In this document: piece after piece, positions 46,466-57,376 of the stretch
Numbering within the stretch: the first letter of the stretch is position 1
Layout: each line of letters starts with the position of its first letter
Source of the DNA: Plectosphaerella cucumerina
Taxonomy: Eukaryota > Ascomycota > Sordariomycetes > Glomerellales > Plectosphaerellaceae
Length of the DNA stretch: 64,000 nt
NCBI GenBank assembly: GCA_020746995.1
Contig: JAGPXD010000002.1
Location: 2,294,001 to 2,358,000, forward strand
Direction: 5' to 3'
Program-made: the position numbers and the translations under genes
The notes under the pieces: generated by a model
Database searches by the model: none
What the model was told of the DNA's origin: nothing
Seen by the model: only the letters and a program-made list of their open reading frames with translations

Positions 46466-49397
46466 ATGAGCGCTTCCGTTTCCAACGGCCTCAACGGCCA
46501 CCATGGTTCCGCTCCAGGCCATGGTCGCAAAGGCTCGGCAAGAGTTCTCCCGCACATCAACGATATTCAGGAGACACCAGCGGATGCCAACATCAATATG
46601 CCTATACGGACACTGCTGGAGAAAGCGGAGAGCTTGCTCGCCGAGTCCAGGGCTGCCCGCGACTTCAACCGCCCCGAGCAAGCCTTCCGGGCCTATCTCC
46701 AAGCCTCCATCATCACCATCAAGCTGGTCAACTCCCACCCGGACTTTGTTAGGATCCAGACCGACGGGAGCGGACTCCATCGGAGACACAGCAACCTCCT
46801 GCTGAGAATATCGGAGCAGCATGAGGCTTTCGCCGCGATCAAGCAGGACATCATCGACAACAACCGGCTGCACGGCACCCAACCCAAGAAGCAGCGCGAC
46901 TTCGCAAGGCCCTCGCAATCTCCGACTCCCTCGCTCAAGCTGGTGCACGGAAAGAAAGAGAAGCCGCCGGTGGCACCGAAGCCTCGAGAGTTGCAGTCCA
47001 ATCGCTCTAGCACGGGCGGTAGTGACGACCTGGCCGCACGATTCAACAAGCTGGGCGGTCCCGTTTCATCTCCGGGACAAGATCCGCGCATTCGGACGCA
47101 CCCTCCCATTATTCCACCGCGGCCGGATGGCCTGGAGTCCGACTTTGGTCAAAGCAGCGGCCTGCCGCGACCACCTGCTGCCATCTACATGTCACCCCGT
47201 GGCACGGTGAGCGAGGAGGCCGCGGCGCTCCCTACCAGTACACCGGGAGGCCTGTTCAGTAGGACACCCTCGTTTCCTGCAGGTATCAGAAACCAGCCCT
47301 CGGGGTCGGATTATTTCCCACCGGCAAAGGCCACTGCACCTGCCCAGAAGACTTCCTTCACCATTCCCGATGGTGACAAAATCTCGGTCCCCGCTCTTCA
47401 GCAATTGGTCAAGGCTGGAGCGCAGGTCTTGTTCATCGACGTTCGCGAGCGGGACCTGTACGATTCTGGACATATCAACGCCCAGTTCATCATCTGCATC
47501 GAGCCTTCGATTCTCCGTGGGTCGGACATGACAGCCGAGACATTGCGGGAGCGCATGGCCATCAACCCTGACGCCGAGCTTGATCTCTTCGACCGACGCG
47601 ACACGTTTGATCTGGTCGTGCTCTATGACGAAGACGCGACTGAAATCCCCCAGTATGCGAGCGAACACAACAAAAAGAGCGCTCTCGTGGTGCTGAAGCG
47701 TGTGCTGTACTTTCTCAGCGTCACACAAAAGACGGACCCGAAACTTCTCGAAGGCGGCATCGACTCGTGGCTCGACGTCTTCGGTCCTCAGTGCCTCGTG
47801 ACAGCGGGCACCCAGCGGCAACCTCGGAAACCAGTCAGAGCACCGCTATCAGGCAGGCCTTCCGTCAAGTATGTGCCGCAGACGAACGTGAGCGATGCTG
47901 CGCTTCAGGCTTTGAATGAGCAGCTGAGCAGCGATGTCAACTTCATCCGCACCAAGGAAGACTTTTTCACCAAGTACCCAGATGTAGCTTCGGAGCCCCA
48001 GTCTATGACTGGCTACAAGCAGCCATCCGCCGGCAAGCAGCATCCGATCTCCAAGATCCGTGATCCAACCTATCCTGGCATCTCCGATATCCCTGCAGCG
48101 CCAACGAGGCCGGCGCCGACGGTTGCAAAGCCAAGCGTCTCAGGACTCAAGCCAGGCGAGGATGCGATTGTTCCGGGAGGCTCTCGAAGCGGATCTACCA
48201 CAAAGTCACAGAAGAAGATGACCGGCTTGTACAACCCTGGCAACTGGTGCTTTGCCAACAGCTCTGTGCAGGCTATGCGCATGTCGCCTGGGTTTGGGGC
48301 GGAACTGTCGAGCAAAGAGTGGGAGAAAGCCTGGCAGATTCCTAAGCTGCCAACCGAGAAGGGCGACCACCCTCGCATCATGGCGCGCATCGTGGCAAAC
48401 CTATTCCACTGGCTGAACTCGGGCAACCTTGATGAAATGAAGGCACAGACCCTCATGGTACGAGGAGACCGAAGAGAACACCTGGCGCAGACTCCGCTAA
48501 CACAATGTGCAGGAATACTCAGGCGCCCTGACCCGACACCTGGGTCCCGATGCGAATTTCTCTGGCAAGCGCCAGCAAGACGCACAAGAGTTCCTGAACT
48601 GGCTCTTCGACGCACTGAGCCAGGAAACCAACACGAACCGAGCATCCCCGACACCACCCCCTGTGAGGAATCCTGTGTTGAACGGAAAATCAGTGCTTGA
48701 GATGGCGGTGGAATGGTGGAACTGTCACTTGCAGTCCAGCTCATCCATCATCGACAAGTACTGGCGATTCTTCGAGATCACCTCCACGCAATGCGACGTC
48801 TGCAAGAACACGACGTACATGGTGGAGCTGTGTGATATGCTCATGGTCAGACCAGTGGGCGAAAACGTTGGACCAAAGACTGTCCTCGAGGCACTCGCAG
48901 ACGACAATCACGCAACGATAGACGACTACGTTTGCGACAAATGTGTCAAGTCGCGACCGGCAACTCGCAAGCGCAGGTTGGGTCGCATGCCCGACTTGCT
49001 CTGCGTCCACATTTTCGCCTTCGCCCACGGCGGCGCGGGTAGCAAGATCCGGAAGAGGCTGCGCTGGGATCTTAACAACACCAATTTTGGACAATCCTTC
49101 ATCGACCCCGAGGATCGACAGCTTCCGCCTGGGATGACGGTGGACAAGCACGTTGAAGGGCCGTTCAACTACGAATGCTACGCCGTGCTGATGCACTCGG
49201 GGCCGAGCCTCCACAGCGGTCACTACTTCACCTTGGTGCGGGACCCCTCGCTCACAAACCCCAACCAGTGGTACGAGTTCAACGACGCGAGAGTCTACCC
49301 CGTCGGGGATATTGACAAGGCCTTGTTCGGCAACAACGGCGACCGGATCCCATACATGGCTTTCTTCAGGAGGAAGACGGGCGGCCTGACCCGCTGA
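46466..49397 (+). CDS. doa4: Doa4/USP8-type ubiquitin-specific protease with rhodanese domain
   Basis: Two exons, 46466-48457 and 48513-49397; 958 residues. Residues about 45-130 form an MIT-like helical region (PIRTLLEKAESLLAESRAARD), followed by a Pro-rich linker with VAPKPRE. A rhodanese-like domain spans about 300-450 (VPALQQLVKAGAQVLFIDVRERDLYDSGHI); its catalytic-loop Cys is not obvious. The USP domain starts at about 585 with GLYNPGNWCFANS (nucleophile C595) and has QQDAQEFLNWLFDAL, zinc-ribbon pairs CDVC and CDKC, and SLHSGHYFT (catalytic His901) followed by WYEFNDARV. Yeast Doa4 recycles ubiquitin from cargo at the multivesicular body. MIT plus rhodanese plus USP also fits animal USP8; yeast Ubp5 is a paralogue, so the symbol is by architecture. 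Confidence 0.88.
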
Positions 49398-50537
49398 GAC
49401 AGGCCTTGCATTGCGCGTTGGATCTTTTCCGTTGCATGCGCTCTCCAGAAGGGGACGCACTGGCACTTTGGCATCGTCATGGCTGTTTGGCGCGATCTTT
49501 TTTCTTCATTTCCACCGCTGTTTTTGCCGGTGTTCGCGGCCCCCTCCATCTTGAACCTCCCTGGCATCGCTTTTAGGTATCATTCGAGCGTGGCGTCTGG
49601 GGCGGGGCATGTCTGGGCCGGGCTGGAGACGATGGCGGCTTTGTTGTTTGTTCTTTGGCGGGCATAGCATGCGGAGGCGCTCATTTTCACCAAGTTACTA
49701 CCCATGGATAGACCGGAACAAAGGGTTTGTTGAAGAGAAGGGGTCGAGTCCCCCGAGGCCTTCGCCTCCCTTGATTGTGTGATGCATTGTCTGGAAGGCG
49801 TCCTTTGTCAACGCCGCCCAGGACCGGATGGTCGAGACGAGGGAGAGCAGTTTGTAGGGTGGTTTACATGTCGAGCTCAAGAAATGTCGTCGAGAGTCGG
49901 GACAAAGCACAAGGGAGATGCCCCCTTTTGTGGGGCGCAGGATTTGGAGGCTGTGCTCGTCGGTTTCGTCGGATTCAGAGTCAGCGCTGCGTCCTGCTTG
50001 ATGATGGACCTGTGCCCTCCAATCATCAACAATTGTTACAGTGGAAGAGCTCTCAGATCCTTGAGGCGTGGACCGCAAGTTAAATCCGACCGGACGACGT
50101 AAGAGGCGGCCACGGGGCTGGCGGGCGCTGATTAACGCGTCATTGGATCTTTCGGGATGGAGATGGAGTTGGTGATGGGAGAATGGCTCCGCCGCCATGC
50201 CTGACGAGGGACTATTGTGCGACATGGGATGTGAATCCGACGTGCCTCGTCACGGTCTTCGTCGTGGATTTGCAATCGTATGGCTTGGTATGGATCTGAA
50301 TCCGACGAGCATGGCCTTGGATGTCCGGTGTTAGATTGTTGAGGAGGCCCCTTAGGCGGCCAAATACGAAGGCAACAAGCAACGGTCCAGCATCATGATC
50401 ACAGAGGCTTGCCACATAAAAACCTTAAGCATCCATGTGTTCTGTCGGTTGGGGATCCGAAGCAACAAGGTACTCGAGAGTCGCCATCTTTCCATCACCA
50501 CCACACTTACGCATCGTCACTGGACACAACGGTCAAC
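49398..50537. other. 1.1-kb intergenic region
   Basis: Between the protease stop and the RTA1-family start on the same strand. Open frames lack features. No gene seen. Confidence 0.5.
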
Positions 50538-51529
50538 ATGTCCGAGATGCAGAGCATTTGGTCGTACGACCCCAACTTCCCCCTTGCCGTCACGGGGACG
50601 ATCCTGTATGGCCTGATCGCCATAGTCATCGGATACCAGACCATCTTCCTGTACCGGTCGTGGTTCTTCCTGACCGTGGTCTTCGGTGCCGTGATCGAGG
50701 TCGTCGGCTATGCTATGCGAGCGTACTCGACGCAGAACCAGACAGAGATCGTATGTGTATCAATTCAATGACTGGACACCCCTGACATTGACGGCCGCAG
50801 CCCCCCTTTGCTGTGTCACTCAGCCTCGTCGTCCTTGCACCCGTCTTCGTCGCGGCAGGCAACTTCCTCCTCGTCGGCCGACTCGTCCGCGGTGTTCTTC
50901 CGCCCAGCCGACACACCATCTTCGGGCTTCCAGCGAGGTTCATCACCTGCTTTTTTGTCTCTTGCGACGTCCTGGCCTTCTGCATCCAGGGATCCGGGTC
51001 GGGCACGGCCACCGGGAGTAACTGGATGGGCAAAGCGGGGGCCATCGGCGTCAATATCATCATCGCAGGGCTGGCCTTCCAGTTTGTTGCCTTCTCGGCA
51101 TACATGTGCGTGTTTGTGCGCTTCCACCTGACGGCAAGGAAGATGGCGGTCCAGGAAGCACCCGTTGGGTGGCAAAACGTCATCAAGGCCGTGTACATTT
51201 CGAGCTCCATGATCATGGTAAGTCCCCCCTACGGCCTGCGCCGTCGGTGGTAGTTGTGTTGACATGGATAGATCCGCTGCATCTACCGCGTGGCCGAGTT
51301 CGCAGAGGGCATGGAGGGCTACGCCTTCCGTCATGAGTGGATGTTCTGGGTCTTCGAGTGTGTGCCGATGCTCATTGCCATTGGTGTCTTCTGCTGGTGG
51401 CATCCCAGCAGGTATCTGGGCAGGGATGGCGCGAAGATGATGATTACCAAGTCTGGCGAATCCACCGAGGGGTCGGAGCTGGCGCAGCAGACGCAGGATT
51501 ATGAGAGAATGGGGTCTCCCAGGGCTTGA
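50538..51529 (+). CDS. RTA1-family seven-helix membrane protein (lipid-translocating exporter-like)
   Basis: Three exons: 50538-50750, 50801-51217, 51272-51529 (introns 50 and 54 nt); 295 residues. About seven hydrophobic helices: FPLAVTGTILYGLIAIVIGYQTIFLY, FFLTVVFGAVIEVVGYAMR, SLSLVVLAPVFVAAGNFLLVGRLV, the FITCFFVSCDVLAFCIQGSGSG helix typical of RTA1, AGAIGVNIIIAGLAFQFVAFSAYM, YISSSMIM|IRCIYRVAEFAEG, and WVFECVPMLIAIGVFCW. Relatives Rta1 and Rsb1 affect resistance to 7-aminocholesterol and export of sphingoid bases. The cytosolic tail is short and polar. It converges with a Zn2Cys6 regulator only 178 bases away, which may or may not regulate it. Confidence 0.88.
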
Positions 51530-51707
51530 TGCGGTTGATCGGCAGCAGATATGCCAGGTATGCCGATGTGCCAGGCACCTTTTCTTGAAGTGCGATGGGA
51601 GACAGATGTCAACCAACGGGAGTCGCAGAACTCCAGAGAAGAACAGACCCTGGCTGGGCTCGCGTAGATCGATGCAAGTTCTTGGTCCATTCAACAAATT
51701 AGACCGC

Positions 51708-53617
51708 CTATATCACGATACCGGTGTTCTTCCAAAACTCGAAGATTTGCTCCCCAGTCATCTCGGGCTCCGATGGCCCATAGACACGTGATTGATCTGC
51801 CATTTCGGCCATGCGGGCGTTGAAGTCGTATGTTGGAAGTAGCATCGGGGGTAATTCGCCGGGACGAGGGCCTCGCAATCGAACATCCAGAGATCCTGGA
51901 GTAGACTCGTCGGCGGTCGGGGCCAGGAAGAAGCCGGAACCGCTTTGGACGAGAGCCGTCGTTGTGGCCTGCAGTGGATCGTCGGGCCAGTGTGAGGGAA
52001 GGTCGGGACCGCTGTCCTTGATCATACGACGCGTGAAGTCAAGCGTCCACTCCATGTAGGGCTTCAAATCTGGCGGCAGAGAAGCGGCGACCTGTTCGAT
52101 CCAGATGAGCACTACATGTTTTCTGAAGTTGACGGCCCGCTCTGCATCTGAACTGATAGCCTCGCCGATGCAGTGATCGATGAGGAAGAAGTTGGCGAGA
52201 ATGATCTGGGCCGTGTAATTTCTCGGGTCAGTGAAGGACGCAAACTCCTCGTTTGACATCTGCCCGAAACGGGAGTAGAGACCAGAAAAGTATGCGTATG
52301 CTAGGTAAAGGCTCGTTAACATGATGACGCATGGCAAAGGGATGTGGACATACCTGTTATCGAGTTTTCTGCACACAATTGGAGGACTTTCTGAATGCCC
52401 GCTACGTACTCGAGCTCGTTGATAGTCTTACACAATGGAGCGAGGGCTCGGACGCTGGCGAGGAGACTGTCTGGCTTCGTGTAGTTGTGGATGGACACAC
52501 TAGCACCGGTCATCATTTCAGTGAAGGTTGAAATGTGCTCGTCTCGGGTGAAGGACCGGAAGGAGGACTCGTGCAAGTTGACGACGCCTTTGGCGGTGAG
52601 AACGTAGCCTGGAAGATGTAAGAAGCAGAACGTATTGCCGCCAGGAGGGATGGGCACGGGACTTGCATCCTCTGACCATTGCCGCAAAGTCTAACATGCC
52701 TTCTGGCATGAGAGTCGACTGAAACACCAAGGCGAGCAAGGTGCCCATCGCAGCGTCACCGTCGGCTGTGGTGAAACTTGTTCTTGAGAGCATCTTGTTG
52801 ATACCCTGGATGGCATTGATACGATGAGAGAGGGCCTGAGAGGAGAAGTTGGAAGCGGTACACAGGGTGAGATGAGCGGCCCCAAGAGCCAACATGGCGT
52901 GCATAAGAGGCTCGTACTACGGTTGTCAGAGACGATTCGTTTCAGTCAATGAGAGGAGGGGCTGAGAGCTGACTTGGTGGGCCATCTGGGCGGCATCCAC
53001 TACGATAACGCGGAGTCAGTAATTTCCTTTTACGGACGTCTCAGGAGTCGCCAGGAGTCTGTCTTGGGAGCCGTTGCAGTAGCAGCACGTGGTAGCCACG
53101 TGGCAAGGCAAACGACTCGCGAGACAGACTCCTGATGACTCCTGACACAGCCTAATACGGTAATAAAGAACTCGGGGGTAACGGTACTCCAGATCTGGTC
53201 GCCGTTCAAGGGCAGCGAAGGGTAGGCTGTGAGGAGGAAGTGAGAGAAGAAGCGCATGTCGTTCATGCTGAAGGTGGTCGACGTCGTACGCAGGGCATTG
53301 GTAGGTGCGGGCATGAGAGGGCCAGTTCTTTGGGTAGTAGTTGTGACGGCGGTTTTCTCATTCGCCTTTTGATAGCGCATGGTTGGGTACTCGCAGTCGA
53401 GGTCGAGCCGCTCGCACTGAGCGCATTGCGGGAGCTGCTCGGTGCATTTGACTTTTCTCTTCTTGCAGGCGAAACATCCCTTTCGTGACTTTTTGTGACC
53501 CTTGCGTGGGATGGGCTTGCGTTTGGTTCTTACAGGCTCGGCGGAGGGATGGGAGGGTGGTGTATCGCTAGAGGTGTTGTCACTGAAGGCGATGGAGGGG
53601 GCCGAAAAGGGGTCCAT
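51708..53617 (-). CDS. Zn2Cys6 fungal transcription factor (Upc2-like layout)
   Basis: Five exons on the minus strand: 53617-53149, 52999-52974, 52916-52658, 52608-52354, 52300-51708; 533 residues. Cluster at about 48-76: GCFACKKRKVKCTEQLPQCAQCERLDLDCEY, preceded by basic KRKPIPRKGHKKSRK. Then come FSMNDMRFFSHFLLTAYPSLPLNGDQIW and MHAMLALGAAHLTL, as in C6 factors with a DUF3468-type regulatory domain (Upc2/sterol-regulator-like layout). Exon 2 is only 26 nt (DAAQMAHQ). The first intron (149 nt) contains a near-complete hairpin (see findings). Several donors are non-consensus (GTGTCA, GTCAGC, GTGCCC), but all joins are in frame and restore family-like sequence. It converges with the RTA1-family gene, a sterol or lipid-stress type, which makes a functional link plausible but unproven. 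Confidence 0.8.
53038..53148. repeat. Imperfect inverted repeat (hairpin) inside intron 1 of the Zn2Cys6 gene
   Basis: Arms 53038-53066 and 53120-53148 (29 bases) are reverse complements with about four mismatches; both contain CAGGAGTCTGTCT or its complement. The 53-base loop holds CACGTGGTAGCCACGTG, itself nearly palindromic. In transcript sense the structure begins at the first base of the intron. Confidence 0.8.
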
Positions 53618-55017
53618 TGTGGAGGGACAATCTCAGCCGGATTTCGGGTTTAATAGGACAATGTGGTCCGCGTCTTGTCCTGCGATTGAAGATTCTGGAA
53701 ATGTAACCCTTTCGGTTTTTGGAGACTGGTCACGTTGACGGTTGAGGTTGGGGTGAGAGGTTGAGGCGGCCCGGTGTCAGCTCAGGCCAATGCTCGCTGC
53801 CTGCGCGGAACAACATCACACCGAGTGCCTTCACCAGCTTGAAGTTCCAGAGCCTCAGTCCAACCGCCAATAGGAGCACGCGCTACCCCAAGCCGCAGCA
53901 AGCGAAGGGAGGCCAGACGCCAAGCCGCTGGCCAGATCAGCTGGGGATGCGCGACCAGGTCAGCGATTCTTGGCATCGTACCGCCTTGCCTATCCCAGCG
54001 TCGCCCGAGGCATCTCATCTTCCATACCCCAGCTTACCCCGTCTGGGGATGCTTTCCTGGAGATGGCACTGTGGCAGTGGCAGCGAGCATTCGTGGCTGG
54101 CGTTGGCGAGCATACATAAATTGGCTTGGCTGGAATGCATCGGCATGCTCCGTCTTGCTGGTCCTCGGTATCTCGTGAAGATTAGACACGGAGCAGCGTC
54201 TGTGATGGGAAGCTCTGATGCTGGATGAAATTAAAATAGGGCTTAGGTCCAATGAGAGGAGATCTGAAAGATCTGACAGGTGGCCCCTCGCGTTTGTGTA
54301 AGAAGAAAACCCCGAGTCCCGTCCCTTGCTAGCATTAGTCCTCGGTCTATCACAAGTAAAGCGGCCGAGTGATTTGCATCGCCGGTGCGAGCCGAGGCAG
54401 ACAACAGGATATGATGCACCTCAGTGGAACCAGACAACCCCGGGTCTCATTACCTACAGCGGTGTTCCGACCTGCACGCACAACGATGGTGCAGGCGGGG
54501 TGAGGTATGCAGCGTGCTCAGTGGACGGGAGGTCCACTGGGGAACACTAGGCCGGGCGTTCCATGGTAGGGCCCCCCGCCCCCCGGGGCTGCCGTACCCG
54601 CGCATTCCCCCCCCTGCCAGCCCCTTGCTGCCTGCACCTCACTGGCCGCGACCGAAATGTGGGGAGCCGGCATCGAAGCTCTGACGCCATGATTGCCGCG
54701 AGGAAGGAAAGCTCGCCCTCCAACCCGGCAACAGAGGAGCAGGGAGCAGCAACGTGCAGAGCGAAACCTTGCAGGAGCTGAATGTGCCTCGTGTCCCGGG
54801 CTCGTCTACCATTTCCACCTCGACCACAACCACCACACACACATCGTCTTCCCATTCTTCCCCGCGTTCATTTCCTAAGCATTGCTTCATCCTTGGCTAC
54901 CTACCTTGGCTTCCTACTTTTGGATACCTACCTGCCCAACCTGCCCTGCTGACCGTCTTGCCTCGACGCCACACTCTCCTGGCGCACCTTTTGCGCTGGT
55001 CTCTCTCCCACCATAAC
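53618..55017. other. 1.4-kb intergenic / promoter region
   Basis: Between the regulator start (-) and the acyl-CoA synthetase leader (+). No gene is supported. From about 54820 the plus strand is CA/CT-rich, a probable leader. Confidence 0.5.
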
Positions 55018-55089
55018 GTAAGTACTGCCTCCTCCCGTGCGTCGCGTCGCATCCCCTCGTCGGCAAAGTCTCACCCTTTCTTTCTGCAG
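55018..55089 (+). other. Probable 5' UTR intron of the acyl-CoA synthetase gene
   Basis: GTAAGTACTG donor at 55018 and a TTTCTTTCTGCAG acceptor ending 55089, inside the CT-rich leader 134 bases before the ATG. Canonical signals, 72 nt, a common arrangement for highly expressed fungal genes. Confidence 0.55.
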
Positions 55090-55223
55090 CCTTCAACCAC
55101 CCCGGTCCATCCGTCGCCATTCCATCTCCGACAGCTCCCCAGAGCTTCGTCATCCTTCTCCTCCTCTCCGTCCTAGTCCTTATCGCCAGCATCAGTCTCG
55201 TCTCCCCCGACATCACACCCGCC

Positions 55224-57376
55224 ATGGCCTCCTCCGAGCACTGGAAGCAGGTCGCCTCGCCGCTCTACCAGGTGCGCAAGCCCCCCTTCACCATCGAGGC
55301 CCCTGGCTACGAGAAGAAGGAGGGCGAGACCATTCCGCGCCGCCACCCCAAGGCCAAGAACGGCCTCATTGAGCGCCCCGCCGAGGACGTCAGCACCGTC
55401 TACGACATCATCAAGCGCGGCGCCCGCCTGCACCCCACCGAGCCCGCCATCGGCAGCCGCAAGCTCGTCCAGCTGCACAAGGAGGTCAAGAAGGTCCCGA
55501 AGAACGTTGACGGCCAGGTCATCGAGGTCGACAAGGAGTGGCAGTTCTTCGAGCTGTCCAAGTTCTCCTACCTCACCTACGCCGAGGTCCAGACATATGT
55601 CCTCCAGCTGGGTGCTGGTCTGCGCAAGCTCGGCCTCTCCAAGGGCGACCGCCTGCACTTCTTCGCCACCACCCATATGAACTGGATGTCCCTGTCGCAG
55701 GCTTGCGGCTCCCAGTCCATCTCCATCGTCACCGCTTACGACACCCTTGGCCCCGATGGCCTCGAGCACTCCCTCCTCCAGAGCGGCGCCAACGCCATGT
55801 ACATCGACCCCCAGCTCCTCAAGACCGCCGCAGGACCCCTCAAGAAGGCCGGCCTCAAGTTCGTCATCTACAACAACGAGTCCCACTTCTCCGACGGCAC
55901 AGAGGTCGAGGCCTTCAAGCAGGCCAACCCCGACATCACCCTCATCAACATCGCCGACGTCCGTCAGCTCGGTGAGGATAACCCCGTCGATACGGTTGAG
56001 CCCAGCTCCGAGGACCTGTACTGCATCATGTACACCTCTGGTTCCACCGGCCTCCCCAAGGGCGTGCCCATGACCCACGGCAACATCGTCGCCGCCGTTG
56101 CTGGCCTTTACACCGTCATCGAGGAGTCTGTCAGTCACAACGAGGTTGTCCTGGCCTACCTGCCCCTGGCCCATATTTTCGAGCTGGTCGTCGAGAACCT
56201 CGTCCTCTTCATCGGAGGCACCCTCGGCTACGGAAACCCGCGAACACTGTCCGACACCTCCGTCAAGAACTGCGCCGGCGATATGCGCGAGCTGCGGCCC
56301 ACGGTCATGGTGGGTGTTCCTCAGATCTGGGAGACCGTTAAGAAGGGTGTCACTGGCAAGGTGGAGAGCTCTGGTGCTCTCACAAAATCCCTCTTCTGGG
56401 GCGCGTTCAACTACAAGGCCTTCATGACCAGGAACCGCCTGCCTCTCGCCAACATCCTGGACAACATTGTGTTCGCCAAGGTCCGCCAGCTGACCGGTGG
56501 CCGCCTGCGTTTCATTATGAACGGAGCCAGTGGCATCTCCGACGGCACCAAGCAGTTCCTGTCGCTGACCCTGGCTCCCATGCTGACCGGCTACGGCCTG
56601 ACCGAGACGGGTGCCAACGGCGCCCTGGGCGACCCCCTCGCTTACACTCCCGACTCGATTGGCCCCATCCCCGCGGGTGCCGACGTCAAGCTTGTGTCTC
56701 TGCCCGAGCTCGGCTACTCTGCCGATGCCAACCCGCCTCAGGGTGAGATCCTCATCAAGGGCCCCGCCATCTTCAAGGAGTACTTCAACAACCCCGAGGA
56801 GACGGAAAAGGCTGTCACCCCCGATGGCTGGTTCAAGACGGGTGACATTGGCGAGTTTGCCGCCGACGGCTCTCTCAAGGTCATCGACCGTGTCAAGAAC
56901 CTTGTCAAGATGCAGGGCGGTGAGTACATCGCGCTTGAGAAGCTCGAATCCGTGTACCGCAGCAGCCCCTTCGTCCAGAACATCATGGTCGATGCCAACT
57001 CCGAGTACAACCGTCCCATCGCCATCATCTTCCCCAACGAGAAGATCCTGGCCGAGCAGGCTGAGAAGCTCGGCGTCCCCGAGTCCCACATTCACAGCGA
57101 CCGCAAGATGCAGTCCGCCGTTCTCAAGGACCTGCAGACTGTCGGCAGGGCCGCCAGGCTGTCCGGCATCGAGCTTGTCGTGGCTGTCGTCCTGAGCGAC
57201 GAGGAGTGGACACCGACGAGCGTGAGTTGCCACCCTCCCCCACTGCATACATCCACGCCGTACAGCACTGACCATCTCCCCAGGGCCTTGTTACCGCCAC
57301 ACAAAAGGTCAACAGGAGGGCCATCAGGGACAGGTTCAAGAAGGAGATCACCGCGGCGTTTGAGAGCTCGAAATAA
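55224..57376 (+). CDS. faa1: Long-chain fatty acyl-CoA synthetase (Faa1/Faa4 type)
   Basis: Two exons, 55224-57221 and 57284-57376 (62-nt intron near the 3' end); 696 residues. AMP-binding enzyme core: the P-loop-like YTSGSTGLPKG at about 270-280, LAYLPLAHIFE, GYGLTETGANG, the hinge GWFKTGDIGEF, IDRVKNLVKMQGGEYIALEKLE (fatty-acyl-CoA synthetase signature). It ends KVNRRAIRDRFKKEITAAFESSK. The enzyme activates long-chain fatty acids to CoA esters with ATP for lipid synthesis and beta-oxidation. No PTS1 (ends SSK, not SKL) and no signal peptide, so cytosol or lipid droplet/ER periphery as in yeast Faa1/Faa4. The long minus-strand frame over it is a codon-bias shadow. Confidence 0.94.

Noticed and set aside
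55173..57275. 700-residue minus-strand frame antisense to the acyl-CoA synthetase
   Set aside because: Leu/Val/Gly/Asp-rich shadow of the real coding strand.
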